A stretch of DNA of 41,100 nt. Origin: Amycolatopsis anabasis (GTDB lineage: Bacteria; Actinomycetota; Actinomycetes; Mycobacteriales; Pseudonocardiaceae). Position numbers and translations under genes: made by a program. This document shows, in pieces, positions 19,504-28,429 of the stretch; positions within the stretch are counted from its first letter, which is position 1; each line of letters begins with the position of its first letter. The notes under the pieces were generated by a model. It was given only the letters and a program-made list of their open reading frames with translations. It made no database searches and was not told the origin of the DNA. Location of the stretch: assembly GCF_009765355.1 (NCBI RefSeq), contig NZ_VTHK01000070.1, positions 1-41,100 on the forward strand, given 5' to 3'.

Positions 19504-21051
19504 ATGACTACCTCTGAAATGAGAGCGGGCGCGGAGCCTTCGGCCACCGACAAGCTCGACAGCGGCGTCCTCAAGGTCGCCGCTGTCGTCGTACTCGGCA
19601 CCGTCATGGCCATTCTGGACACGACGGTCGTCAACGTCGCGCTCCAGGCGCTGACCATCGAGTTCAAGACGTCGCTCGACACCATCCAGTGGGTCGCGAC
19701 CGGTTACATGCTGGCGCTGGCGACGGTCATCCCGGTGACCGGCTGGGCCTCGGACCGGTTCGGCACCAAGCGGTTGTACATGCTGGCGATCTTCCTGTTC
19801 CTGGTGGGCTCGGTGCTCGCCGGGCTGGCGTGGAACATCGAGTCGCTGATCATCTTCCGCGTGCTGCAGGGCCTGGGTGGTGGCATGTTGATGCCCGCCG
19901 GAATGACCATCCTGACCAAGGCGGCCGGGCCGCAGCGGGTCGGCCGGGTGATGGCCGTGCTCGGGGTGCCGATGCTGCTCGGCCCGATCGGCGGCCCGAT
20001 CCTCGGTGGCTGGCTGGTCGACTCGGTGAGCTGGCGCTGGATCTTCTACATCAACGTGCCGCTCGGCGCGGTCGCGCTGTTCCTCGCCTGGCGGCTGCTG
20101 CCGCGGGACAAGCCGGAGCCGGCGGAACGGTTCGACGTGCTGGGCATGCTGCTGCTGTCCCCGGGGCTCGCGCTGCTGATCTACGGCGTGTCGAACATCC
20201 CGAGCGCCGGTGGGGTGGGCGCGACCGAGGTGTGGCTCCCGGTCGTCGCCGGGGTGGCGCTGATCGCCGGATTCATCGCCCGCGCCTCGCGGATCGAGAA
20301 CCCGCTGGTCGACCTGAGCCTGTTCAAAGACCGCACGTTCTCGGTCGCGATGCTGACCATGGCGTTCTTCGCGGTGTCCTTCTTCGGCGCGATGTTCCTG
20401 TTCCCGACCTACTTCCTGCTGGTGCGCGGGGAGACCGCCCTGCAGGCGGGTCTGCTGCTGGCCCCGCAGGGCCTGGGCGCGATGATCACCATGCCGATCG
20501 CCGGCCGCCTGGCCGACAAGATGGGTGCGGGCAAGGTGGTCCTGCCCGGGATGGTGCTGATCCTCGCCGGGCTGGTGGTGTTCACCCAGATCGGCGCGGA
20601 CACCCCGTACTGGCAGCTGCTGGGCGCCCTCTTCGTGATGGGGCTGGGCATGGGCTCGACCATGATGCCGATCATGTCCGCGGCCCTGCAGACCCTGACC
20701 CGCAAGAAGGTCGCCCGGGCGTCGACCGCCGCGAACATCGTCCAGCAGACCGCCGGCGCGGTCGGCACCGCGATCATGTCGATCATCCTGGCCGGCCTGC
20801 TCGCCGGGAAGTTCGGCGTTCCGACCAGTCAGGGCCAGCTCGCCGCGACCGCGGCGACGATGAACCCGCAGACCCACGACGCGGCCGCCGTCGCCGCGGC
20901 CGACTCGTTCGCGTCCACGTTCGTCTGGGCCCTGGTGCTGATCGCGGTGTGCCTGATTCCGGCCCTGTTCCTGCCGCGGCGCCCACCGGCGCCGCCGGCC
21001 GCGGACGAGGCCGGCGAAGAAGAGGCCGCCCCGGTCATGCTCGCGCACTGA
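19504..21051 (+). CDS. MFS transporter, DHA2 (EmrB/QacA) family, 14 TM
   Basis: 515 residues. The ATG at 19504 begins MTTSEMRAGAEPS, with GGAACGGA upstream. The frame contains about 14 hydrophobic segments, the DHA2 motif in TM1 (VMAILDTTVVNVALQAL), the motif-A loop (GWASDRFGTKRLY), and the antiporter motif C region (GPIGGPILGGWLVDSVSWRWIFYINVP). It is a proton-driven exporter in the cytoplasmic membrane; substrates in this family include drugs, dyes and self-made antibiotics. The C-terminal tail is acidic (ADEAGEEEAAP). It is a single-gene unit with its own promoter, leader and terminator and no adjacent TetR/MarR regulator, so leader-level control is worth considering. Confidence 0.93.
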   Translation: MTTSEMRAGAEPSATDKLDSGVLKVAAVVVLGTVMAILDTTVVNVALQALTIEFKTSLDTIQWVATGYMLALATVIPVTGWASDRFGTKRLYMLAIFLFLVGSVLAGLAWNIESLIIFRVLQGLGGGMLMPAGMTILTKAAGPQRVGRVMAVLGVPMLLGPIGGPILGGWLVDSVSWRWIFYINVPLGAVALFLAWRLLPRDKPEPAERFDVLGMLLLSPGLALLIYGVSNIPSAGGVGATEVWLPVVAGVALIAGFIARASRIENPLVDLSLFKDRTFSVAMLTMAFFAVSFFGAMFLFPTYFLLVRGETALQAGLLLAPQGLGAMITMPIAGRLADKMGAGKVVLPGMVLILAGLVVFTQIGADTPYWQLLGALFVMGLGMGSTMMPIMSAALQTLTRKKVARASTAANIVQQTAGAVGTAIMSIILAGLLAGKFGVPTSQGQLAATAATMNPQTHDAAAVAAADSFASTFVWALVLIAVCLIPALFLPRRPPAPPAADEAGEEEAAPVMLAH

Positions 21052-21068
21052 CCCCGGTTCTCCGCTGA

Positions 21069-21105
21069 CCCGCCTCGGCCTTTCCGGCCGGGGCGGGTCT
21101 TTCTT
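21069..21105 (+). terminator. Rho-independent terminator after DHA2 transporter
   Basis: A 12-bp GC-rich stem (CCCGCCTCGGCC at 21069-21080 with GGCCGGGGCGGG at 21086-21097, one G-U pair), a 5-nt loop and the tail TCTTTCTT. It starts 18 bp after the transporter stop. Best terminator in the window. Confidence 0.85.
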
Positions 21106-21157
21106 CGCGTGGTGACCGGGATCGGCGGGGCCGTGAATTGTTCCAGGACCGGACCAC

Positions 21158-22621
21158 TCAGGACCGTGCCAGCACCGCCCGCGCCGCGTTGTGCCCGGGA
21201 ATCCCGCTGACCCCGCCCCCGCGAATCGCCCCGGCCCCGCAGACGAAAATCCGATCATGCTCGGTCTCCACCCCCCAGGTGCCCGCGCGATCATCCTCGG
21301 CGAACGGCCAGGACAAATCCCCGTGAAAGATGTGCCCGCCGGGCATTCCCAGTTCCGCCTCCAGATCCACCGGTGATTTCGCCTCGAGGCACGGCCGCCC
21401 TTCCCCGTCGAGCCACAGGCACTCCTCCACCGGCTCCGCCAGCACGGCGTTCAACGAGGCCAAGGTCGCCCGCAGCGCGACCGCCTTGACTTCGTCGTTC
21501 CGTCCGGCGAACAACCTGCCCGGCATGTGCAGCCCGAACAAGGTCAACGTCTGCGCGCCCGCCGCACGCTCCCGCGCCCCCAGGATCGACGGATCGGTCA
21601 GCGAGTGGCAGTAGATCTCGCACGGCGGCACCGACGGAACCTCACCGCGAGCCGCCTCCGCATAAGCCCTCGCCAGCTGCGCGTAGCCCTCATTGACGTG
21701 GAACGTCCCGCCGAACGCGGTTTCCGGAGGGACCGGCGAATCCCGCAACCGGGGCAACCGCTGCAACACCATGTTCACCTTCAACTGCGCCCCCTCCGGC
21801 GACGGAACCGAGGTTCCCGGGCCGAGCAATCCCGCCAGCACCCGGGGCGCCACATTCGCCAGCACGAACCGGCCACCGGCCACCCGTTCCACTTCGCCGT
21901 GCCGATACCGGACCTCCCCATCCGGGTCGACCGAGAACACCTCCGCACCCGTCACCAATTCCGCCCCGGCCGCGCGCGCCGCGTGTTCCAGCGCCCCGCT
22001 GACCGCGCCCATCCCGCCGACCGGGACATCCCAATCCCCGGTCCCGTTCCCGATCACGTGATAAAGCAGGCACCGGTTCTGCCGCAATTCCGGATCGTGG
22101 GCGTCGGCGAACGTCCCGATCAATCCGTCCGTCAGCACGGTTCCGCGCACGGTGTCGTCGGCGAACAGTTCCTCCAGCGCCACTCCGAGGGGCTCCTCGA
22201 ACAGCATCCGCCACGCCCGCTCGTCGTCGATCAACGCCCGGAACTCCCGCCGACTCACGAGTGGTTCGGTCAGCGAAGCGAAGCACCGCCGCCCCACCCG
22301 TCCGGTCAGCTCGGCGAACTCCCGCCACGCGGGCGCGTCCCGCGGCGCGACCGGCGGGTGGAACGCGGTCGGCCGCTTCCGCAATTCCACCCGCAACCCC
22401 AGCTCCGACACGATCTTCTTCGGCAGCAGGCTGACCAGGTACGAATACCGCGACAACCGGACGTCGACCCCGGAGAACGCCCGGGACGAAACCGCCGCGC
22501 CGCCGAGCACCTCCCGCCGCTCCAGCACCACCACGGACAACCCGGCCCCGGCGAGATAACTCGCCGCCACCAGCCCGTTGTGCCCGCCGCCCACGATGAC
22601 CACGTCGTACCGATCACTCAT
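21158..22621 (-). CDS. FAD-dependent oxidoreductase, phytoene desaturase-like (PYROXD2 type)
   Basis: 487 residues. N-terminal dinucleotide fold YDVVIVGGGHNGLVAASYLA with the acidic residue at the end of strand 2 (VVVLERREVLGG), and a C-terminal FAD motif (DRIFVCGAGAIRGGGVSGIPGHNAARAVL). The ATG at 22621 gives MSDRYDVVIVGGG; the open frame extends further but overlaps the divergent gene. This is the CrtI-like amine oxidase group related to animal PYROXD2, whose substrates are not established in bacteria. No carotenoid genes (crtB, crtE) are nearby, so carotenoid desaturation is unlikely. Divergent from the DadA-like gene with 67 bp between starts. Confidence 0.88.
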   Translation of the reverse strand: MSDRYDVVIVGGGHNGLVAASYLAGAGLSVVVLERREVLGGAAVSSRAFSGVDVRLSRYSYLVSLLPKKIVSELGLRVELRKRPTAFHPPVAPRDAPAWREFAELTGRVGRRCFASLTEPLVSRREFRALIDDERAWRMLFEEPLGVALEELFADDTVRGTVLTDGLIGTFADAHDPELRQNRCLLYHVIGNGTGDWDVPVGGMGAVSGALEHAARAAGAELVTGAEVFSVDPDGEVRYRHGEVERVAGGRFVLANVAPRVLAGLLGPGTSVPSPEGAQLKVNMVLQRLPRLRDSPVPPETAFGGTFHVNEGYAQLARAYAEAARGEVPSVPPCEIYCHSLTDPSILGARERAAGAQTLTLFGLHMPGRLFAGRNDEVKAVALRATLASLNAVLAEPVEECLWLDGEGRPCLEAKSPVDLEAELGMPGGHIFHGDLSWPFAEDDRAGTWGVETEHDRIFVCGAGAIRGGGVSGIPGHNAARAVLARS

Positions 22622-22688
22622 CCCGGCACGGTACGTCGCGGGGCCAATGGAGTCGACGTCCGGCCGCGCACCGGGCAGGCTGTGGATC

Positions 22689-23783
22689 ATGCGCGTGATC
22701 GTGATCGGCTCGGGAATCGCCGGGGCCGCCACCGCCTACCACCTCGCCCGCCGCGGAGCCGAGGTCGTCGTCGTGGATTCCGAGCGACCGGGGATGGCGA
22801 CCGCCGCCGGTGCGGGCATCGTCTCCCCCTGGACCAGCCGCCGTTCAGGTGCCGAATACCGGCTCGCCGCCCGCGCCGCGGCCTACTACCCGGAACTGGT
22901 CGCCCGGCTCGCCGAGGACGGGCAGCGGGACACCTCCTACGAGGTCATCGGCGGGATGGTCGTCTCCGCCGACGAGGACGAACTCGCCGACGCGCGGCGC
23001 CGGGCCGAGACCCGGGCCCAGCGCGAGCCCACCGCGGGCGAAGTCCGGCGCCTCGATCCGGCCCAGGCCCGCGAACTCTTCCCGCCCCTGGCTCCCGAAC
23101 TGGGCGCGGTCCATGTCTCCGGCGCCGCCCGCGTCGACGGCCGCCGCTTCCGCGAAGCCCTGCTCGCCGCGGCCGCCGTCCGCGGCGCCGAGCACCGGAC
23201 GGGCCGCGCCGAACTCACCGGACGCGGCGCCCGCGTGGACGGCGATCCGCTCGACGCCGACGCGGTCGTCGTCGCGGCCGGGGCCTGGAGCACCGAACTG
23301 CTCGCCCCGCTCATCGACCTCGAGGTGAGCCCGCAACGCGGCCAGATCAGCCACTTCGAGCTGCCCGGCATCGACACCACCCGCTGGCCGGTCGTCCTCC
23401 CGGTGTCCAGCCACTACCTCCTGGCCTTCCCGGGATCCCGGGTGGTCGCGGGTGCGACCCGGGAAACCGGTTCGGGGTTCGACCACCGCGTCACCGCCGC
23501 GGGGCAACGGGAGGTCCTCGAGCACGCGCTGGCCGTGGCGCCCGGACTCGCCGACGCCACCCTGCTGGAGACCCGCGTCGGCTTCCGCCCGGCCTCCGCG
23601 GACGGCGCGCCGCTGCTCGGCCCGGTCCCCGGGCATCCGCGGCTGTTGCTGGCCACCGGTTTCGGTCCGGCCGGGCTCAACATCGCGCCGTACGCCGGGA
23701 GCCTGGTCGCCGCGCTGGCGCTGGGGGAGGAGCCCGCGATCGCGGTCGACGAGTTCGGACCGGGCCGGTTCGCTACTCGGTGA
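22689..23783 (+). CDS. FAD-dependent oxidoreductase, DAO/DadA family
   Basis: 364 residues. Starts MRVIVIGSGIAGAATAYHLARRG (FAD-binding GxGxxG) with a second-strand acidic residue (VVVVDSERPG), followed by the DAO fold with SPQRGQISHFELPG and the C-terminal FAD contact (RLLLATGFGPAGLNIAPYAG). Family enzymes oxidise D-amino acids, glycine, sarcosine or other secondary amines; no substrate residue pattern is diagnostic here. The ATG at 22689 is the first that gives a complete Rossmann strand. The 3' end overlaps the convergent yaaA by 11 bp. Confidence 0.88.
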   Translation: MRVIVIGSGIAGAATAYHLARRGAEVVVVDSERPGMATAAGAGIVSPWTSRRSGAEYRLAARAAAYYPELVARLAEDGQRDTSYEVIGGMVVSADEDELADARRRAETRAQREPTAGEVRRLDPAQARELFPPLAPELGAVHVSGAARVDGRRFREALLAAAAVRGAEHRTGRAELTGRGARVDGDPLDADAVVVAAGAWSTELLAPLIDLEVSPQRGQISHFELPGIDTTRWPVVLPVSSHYLLAFPGSRVVAGATRETGSGFDHRVTAAGQREVLEHALAVAPGLADATLLETRVGFRPASADGAPLLGPVPGHPRLLLATGFGPAGLNIAPYAGSLVAALALGEEPAIAVDEFGPGRFATR

Positions 23784-24513
23784 CCAGTTCCAGTGCGGTG
23801 TCGCCGACCCGCTCGACCCGCATCCCGGCCCGCGACACCACGCCCAGCAATCCCTCCACAGTGGACGGCTCGCGGGGGCTTCTGGCCAGCACCGAGGCGA
23901 GCTTTCCCTTGTAGGCCTTGTTGAAGTGGCTGACGGTCTTCCGCTGCCCGGCGGCGTTCTCGGTCACCACGCGCACGGTCACCGCGTCCGGGACGCGGGC
24001 CAGCGTCGCGTACGCGCCGGATCGCAGGTCCACGACCAGGCCGTCGAGACCGGCGAGCACCGGTTCGAGCGCGGGCCGCCACAGCCCGCGCAGGCCGCCG
24101 AACGCGGGCAGCACGCTGCCGCCGGACAGCCGGTAGGCGGGGATGCGATCGGTCGCCCGCACGATCCCGAACAACGCCGAGGCGACCGCGAGCCGCGCCT
24201 GCGCCTTGGCCAGCGCGGCCTTGCGGAACGACCCGATGGCCAGCGCGTCGTAGAGCACGCCGGTGTAGCGCTCCAGCGCGGGCAGGGTCGGCGACGACCA
24301 GAGTTCGGCGTTGCGCGCGACCTCGTCTTCCTGCCGCGCGGACAGTTCGAGCGCGGCCAGGCTCGCCGGTACGTCGGCCGCGAGGTCGGCGAGCGCGTCG
24401 GCCAGTTTCCGGCGGATCGGGTTCAACTCCGGAAAGGAAAGCTCGTCCAGGTGCAGCGGCGGGCCGTCCCCGCCGATCGCCTTGGTCTCCGAAGGGGGCA
24501 GCAATACCAGCAC
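23773..24513 (-). CDS. yaaA: Peroxide stress protein YaaA (UPF0246/DUF328)
   Basis: 246 residues, GTG start at 24513 giving MLVLLPPSETKAIGG, the standard beginning of this family. Other family landmarks: TGVLYDAL, YRLSGGSVLPAFGGLRGLWR, DLRSGAY and KTVSHFNKAYKGKLA. In Escherichia coli YaaA lowers intracellular unincorporated iron and protects DNA and protein during hydrogen peroxide stress; it binds DNA through a cluster around the HhH-like region. It lies in a 66-bp divergent arrangement with the GNAT gene and has no OxyR-type site that I can see. A clear ribosome-binding site is absent. Confidence 0.92.
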   Translation of the reverse strand: MLVLLPPSETKAIGGDGPPLHLDELSFPELNPIRRKLADALADLAADVPASLAALELSARQEDEVARNAELWSSPTLPALERYTGVLYDALAIGSFRKAALAKAQARLAVASALFGIVRATDRIPAYRLSGGSVLPAFGGLRGLWRPALEPVLAGLDGLVVDLRSGAYATLARVPDAVTVRVVTENAAGQRKTVSHFNKAYKGKLASVLARSPREPSTVEGLLGVVSRAGMRVERVGDTALELVTE

Positions 24514-24579
24514 GTCAGCAGGGTAGCCGCGCGGAAAATCGGTGGGCGCACCCGCCGGTGGCGGCATAACCTCGCGCAC

Positions 24580-25545
24580 ATGGACTTGACGTGGCGCCCG
24601 CTCACCCTGGCCGACGCGGAAGCCGTGGCGGGCCTGCTCGCCGCCGCCAACCAGGTTGATCCGACCGGTGAGCACTACAGCGCGGAGGACGTGCGGGAGG
24701 ACGTGGCGAGCCCGAACGTGGACCTGGCCGGGGGCACCACGACCGCCTGGGACGGCGATCGCCTGGTCGCCGTCGTGATCCCGCGCGTGCGGGACGCCGC
24801 GAACCCGGTCCACCAGCTCCGGTTCGAGATGTGCGTGCATCCGGGCTACCGCGACGGCGAAATCGGCGCCCGCCTGATCGACTGGCTGGTGCGGGCCGCC
24901 ACCGAACTGCATCGCCGCCGTTTCCCGGACGCGCCGCTGGAACTCCACGGCAGTACGCACGAGAACCAGCGGTGGCTCACCGCCCTGTTCGAAACGCACG
25001 GTTTCCGGCATGCTCGGTCCTTCGTCGACATGCGGGCCGATCTGTCCGTGCTGCCGCCGAACCGCCCGCTGCCGACCGATCTGCGCCTGGTCCGCTTCGA
25101 GGACAAGTACGACGAGCTCACCCGGCAGGCCCGCAACGACACCTTCGCCGAGCACTGGGGGAGCACGGTGCAGTCGCCGGAGGCGTGGCGGCACATGATC
25201 ACCGGCAGCCAATCGTTCCGCCCGGACCTGTCGTTCCTGCTGCTCTCGCCGGGGGAGGACGAGGTCGCCGCGTTCGTGCTGAGCGCGCACTTCGAATCCG
25301 ACACCGCCGCCACCGGGATCCGCGAGCTGTACGTGAGCAACGTCGGCACCCGTCGCGCGATGCGCGGGCGCGGGGTCGCCACCGCCTTGCTCGGCCACAC
25401 GCTCGCCGAGGCGAAGGCCCACGGGTTCCAGCGATCGGTCCTCGGGGTCGATGTGGACAACGCCACCGGCGCGTTGGGGATTTACCAGCGTTGTGGCTTT
25501 TCCGTCACGGATCGTTGGTACGGCTGGATTCGCGCGCTGCCGTAA
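24580..25545 (+). CDS. GNAT-family N-acetyltransferase, two tandem domains
   Basis: 321 residues. The ATG at 24580 (MDLTWRPLTLADAEAVAGLL) starts a first GNAT-like domain to about 150; a second begins with LRLVRFEDKYDELTRQARND and ends with the acetyl-CoA loop (RRAMRGRGVATALLGHTLAEAKAHG) and VDVDNATGALGIYQRCGFSV. Only the second domain shows a full R/Q-x-x-G-x-G/A motif; the first (HPGYRDGEIGARLIDWLV) is partly conserved and may be structural. This layout resembles mycothiol synthase and related double-GNAT acetyltransferases of actinomycetes, but nothing here marks it as MshD. Substrate unknown. Confidence 0.88.
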   Translation: MDLTWRPLTLADAEAVAGLLAAANQVDPTGEHYSAEDVREDVASPNVDLAGGTTTAWDGDRLVAVVIPRVRDAANPVHQLRFEMCVHPGYRDGEIGARLIDWLVRAATELHRRRFPDAPLELHGSTHENQRWLTALFETHGFRHARSFVDMRADLSVLPPNRPLPTDLRLVRFEDKYDELTRQARNDTFAEHWGSTVQSPEAWRHMITGSQSFRPDLSFLLLSPGEDEVAAFVLSAHFESDTAATGIRELYVSNVGTRRAMRGRGVATALLGHTLAEAKAHGFQRSVLGVDVDNATGALGIYQRCGFSVTDRWYGWIRALP

Positions 25546-25630
25546 CCGGAAAGGCACCGGCGGAGTCACCGCGAATTTCGCTATGGTGGAGAGCTGCGGG
25601 GACGGGGTTCGGTGGCTTGATGGGGGAAGT

Positions 25631-26575
25631 ATGACGTTGTCGGTGCGGGCGCTCGCGCGTCCGAGCTGGCACGATCTCCCGGCTCCGGTGCGGGCCGCGG
25701 TGGAACGCAAACTCGGTGCGCGGGTGATCCGATCGCTGCGGCAGCCGCCGGAGTTCGACGGCGGGATGGCGACGCGGCTGGCGCTGGAGGACGGGCGGTG
25801 GGTGTTCGCCAAGGGGCTGCCCGCCGGAAGTCCCCGCTGCGGCAACTACCACGCGGAGGCCGAGGTCGGCGTCCGCCTGCCCGGCGCCGCGCCGGTGCCC
25901 ACCTTGCTGACCACTGTGGACGGTGCGTGGCTGGTCCTGGTGTTCACCGACGTCGAGGGCACCCGGCCGCGACTGGGGCCCGGTTCGCCGGAGTTGTCCG
26001 CGGTGCTGACCGCGCTCGGCGCGCTCGCCCGGACGCTGACCCCGTGCCCGGTGTCCCGGGCCCCGGACGCGCTCGACGATCTGGGGCCGTTGCTGCGCGG
26101 CTGGGACGAACTGCGCGCCGACCCGCCGGACGACCTGGACGAATGGTCGGTGCGCAACCTGGATTCGCTGGTCGCGATGGAGACGTCCTGGCATCCGTGG
26201 GCGACCGGGAACACCCTGCTGCACGGCGATCTGCATCCGGGCAACCTGGTGCTGACCGGGCCCGGGCGGGTGCAGGTCGTCAACTGGCGTTACCCGGCGC
26301 GCGGCGCCGCCTGGCTCGATCTGGTTTCGCTGGTGCCGCACATGCTGGCCGCCGGGCACGAGCCGGCCGACGTGGACCGCCTGCTCAAGCGCCGGCCGGT
26401 GCTGGCGGAGGTGCCCGCGTGGGCGGTGACCGCGTTCGGCGTGGCGCTCGCCGGGCACGCGGAACGCAGTTCGCGGCTCCCCGAACCGCCCGCGACCACC
26501 GGGGTCCGCGCGCACCAGGCCCGGCTCGCCGCGGTCACCCGCCGCTGGGTCGCCAGCCGCACCCACTGGCCGTGA
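25631..26575 (+). CDS. Aminoglycoside phosphotransferase-fold protein with altered metal site
   Basis: 314 residues, ATG at 25631 with GGGGGAA close upstream. The APH kinase fold is clear: the ATP-anchoring Lys61 (VFAKGLP) and the Brenner motif HGDLHPGN at 198-205, with catalytic Asp200. The DFG-equivalent Asp, normally in an 'IDW' or 'VDW' motif that binds magnesium, is Asn218 here (VVNWRYPARGAAWLD). The codon is AAC and the frame around it is intact, so this is a real substitution rather than a frameshift. The rest of the domain (GAAWLDLVSLVPHML) fits the uncharacterised actinobacterial phosphotransferase group, not known resistance enzymes. It may be a weak kinase, a pseudokinase or use another metal arrangement. 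Confidence 0.85.
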   Translation: MTLSVRALARPSWHDLPAPVRAAVERKLGARVIRSLRQPPEFDGGMATRLALEDGRWVFAKGLPAGSPRCGNYHAEAEVGVRLPGAAPVPTLLTTVDGAWLVLVFTDVEGTRPRLGPGSPELSAVLTALGALARTLTPCPVSRAPDALDDLGPLLRGWDELRADPPDDLDEWSVRNLDSLVAMETSWHPWATGNTLLHGDLHPGNLVLTGPGRVQVVNWRYPARGAAWLDLVSLVPHMLAAGHEPADVDRLLKRRPVLAEVPAWAVTAFGVALAGHAERSSRLPEPPATTGVRAHQARLAAVTRRWVASRTHWP

Positions 26576-26639
26576 TCGCGGCCGGCCTGAACCTGCCAGA
26601 CGAGGGACCGCTCCCCGCTCCGGCCGGTAGGACGAGAGC

Positions 26640-27521
26640 ATGCGAAAAGACGTGCGGTTCGGCGCCGCTGCCCTGATCCTGTGCGGTCTCACCGGTTGTG
26701 GCGCCTCCGGTGGGACAGCGGCGCCACCGGCCAGCCCGCCCGCGCCGAGCACCCCGGCTCCGCCACCGACCCCGGAACAGGTGGAGTGGCTGAACGGGTT
26801 CTGCAAGGCGATCGGGGTGTTCATCAGTCCGCCGGAGCCGCCGCCGGACCTGCGCGACGAGTTCGTCTCGATGGACCTGGACTCGTACCTGAGCTCGGTG
26901 GACACCCTGCTGGACACCGTGAAGTACCGGACCACCGGCCTGACGCCGGAGGCGTTCCCGCGCGGGGCGGAGCTGGTCGACTCCTACGCCAAGGCGGCCG
27001 GGCGGCTGGGCGCCAAGGTCGACGGGTACACGAGCCAGGACGATGCACCCGAGGACGCGTTGCGCGGGTTCGTCGCCGAGACCTCCGCCGCGCTCAAGGC
27101 GCTGAAACCGGACGGGCTCGACCTGGCCGCGCTGATGGCCGCGGACGGGACCGTCGCCCAGGCGCACGAGAAGGCCGAGCACTGCCACCCCGCGAAGGAC
27201 ACCAACCAGGACAAGCCCTCGGTCGCGCCGGTCGCCCTGCCCGCGGCCAAGGACGGCGAGAACCTGGCCGCCTGCGGGGACGGGAGGTGCGAGGTGCTGG
27301 TGTCCCCCTCGGCCCTCGTCCCCGCGCCGCGGCGGTACGGGTTCACCCTGGTGCGGGTGCGCGGCATTTCCGGCGGCGCGATGGCGATCGGCGCGAAGTT
27401 CGGCAGCGGATCGATGACGTCGTCGCTGGACCCCGGGCAACCCACGGTCATCAACGGCCTCGAGGTGAAAGCCGTGGCCGTGGGCGAGGGCAAGGCGGTC
27501 CTGAGCTTCGCACCCGCCTGA
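26640..27521 (+). CDS. Putative secreted lipoprotein, unknown function
   Basis: 293 residues. A lipoprotein signal peptide (KDVR...ALILCGLTGC, lipid Cys20) is followed by a Pro/Ala/Ser-rich linker, a helical domain (about 45-170, starting QVEWLNGFCKAIGVFI) and a beta-rich C-terminal half (CGDGRCEVLVSPSALVP onwards) with a paired-Cys CGDGRC motif that could form a short disulfide. Exported and anchored to the outer face of the membrane by inference. GGTAGGACGAG precedes the ATG. I do not recognise a family. It ends 2 bp from the convergent dehydrogenase gene. Confidence 0.8.
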   Translation: MRKDVRFGAAALILCGLTGCGASGGTAAPPASPPAPSTPAPPPTPEQVEWLNGFCKAIGVFISPPEPPPDLRDEFVSMDLDSYLSSVDTLLDTVKYRTTGLTPEAFPRGAELVDSYAKAAGRLGAKVDGYTSQDDAPEDALRGFVAETSAALKALKPDGLDLAALMAADGTVAQAHEKAEHCHPAKDTNQDKPSVAPVALPAAKDGENLAACGDGRCEVLVSPSALVPAPRRYGFTLVRVRGISGGAMAIGAKFGSGSMTSSLDPGQPTVINGLEVKAVAVGEGKAVLSFAPA

Positions 27522-27523
27522 GG

Positions 27524-28429
27524 CTAGGTGCTCGGCGGGTTGACCACGTTGAGCAGGGGTTCGCCCGCGGCGAAGCGGCGGAGTTGTTCGGCGGCCAGGC
27601 GTTTCGCGCGGGGGTAGAAGGACGCCGAACCACCCGCGATGTGCGGCGTGATCAGCACCCGCTCGTTCGTCCACAGTGGATGGTCGCGGGGGAGGGGTTC
27701 CGGGTCCAGGACGTCCAGCGCGGCGCGGAGCCTGCCCCGGGACACCTCGGCGACCAGTGCGCCGGTGTCCACGGTGGCGCCCCGGCCCACGTTCACCACC
27801 AGCGCGTCGTCGGGCAGGGCGGCCAGTTCCGGCGCCCCGAGCAGGCCCCGGGTGTCCGGGGTTTCCGGCAGGATCAGCACCACGATGTCGGCTTCCGGGA
27901 GCAGCGCGGGCAGTTCGGTGATCCCGTGGACGCCCGGCCGCGCGGTGCGCGCGACCCGGACGACCTCGGCCTCCCCGGCCACCAGGTAACGCTCGATCGC
28001 CTTGCCGATCGATCCGTACCCGAGCAGCAGCACCCGGCTGTCGGCGAGGGAGCGCGTGTGCTCGCGTGCCCAGGTCCCGGTTTCCTGCTGGCGCAGCCAG
28101 CGCGGCAGATCCCGCTGCGCGGCGAGGATCAGCGCCAGCGCGTGCTCGGCCACGCTCAGGTCGTGCAGCCCGCGGCCGTTGGCCAGCGGCACACCCGTGG
28201 GCAGCAGCGGCAGCAGGTTCTCCACGCCCGCCGACAGGGACTGCACCGCGCGCAGCGACGGCATCTTCGCGATCAGCTTCGCCGGTTCCGGTCCGCTGTC
28301 GTAGGGCAGGACGTAGAACTCGACGTCACCGAGCTCGGCCGGGGGCTCGCCCGTGCCGTCGAAGTAGTCGGCGCGCAGGTCGCCGGGAATCTCGATGTCC
28401 TGCCACGGAACCAGTACTCGCCTTTTCAT
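27524..28429 (-). CDS. D-isomer 2-hydroxyacid dehydrogenase (NAD-binding)
   Basis: 301 residues. NAD-binding Rossmann motif LLGYGSIGKAIERYL, then the family's catalytic Arg (VVNVGRGATVDTGAL), Glu (LDPEPLPRDHPLW) and His (TPHIAGGS). It reduces a 2-oxoacid to the D-2-hydroxyacid or runs in reverse; the exact acid is not readable from sequence. AAAGGACAGC precedes the ATG, which overlaps the end of the upstream MFS gene by 4 bp (ATGA), so transporter and enzyme are co-translated. With the divergent IclR regulator this makes a small catabolic module for an imported organic or sugar acid. Confidence 0.92.
   Translation of the reverse strand: MKRRVLVPWQDIEIPGDLRADYFDGTGEPPAELGDVEFYVLPYDSGPEPAKLIAKMPSLRAVQSLSAGVENLLPLLPTGVPLANGRGLHDLSVAEHALALILAAQRDLPRWLRQQETGTWAREHTRSLADSRVLLLGYGSIGKAIERYLVAGEAEVVRVARTARPGVHGITELPALLPEADIVVLILPETPDTRGLLGAPELAALPDDALVVNVGRGATVDTGALVAEVSRGRLRAALDVLDPEPLPRDHPLWTNERVLITPHIAGGSASFYPRAKRLAAEQLRRFAAGEPLLNVVNPPST

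Noticed and set aside
21158..22621. Phytoene desaturase in a carotenoid cluster
   Set aside because: No crtB, crtE or cyclase nearby and the sequence fits the PYROXD2-like group better.
25631..26575. Aminoglycoside resistance gene
   Set aside because: Fold only; it resembles uncharacterised actinobacterial phosphotransferases and lacks the metal Asp, so a resistance call is not supported.
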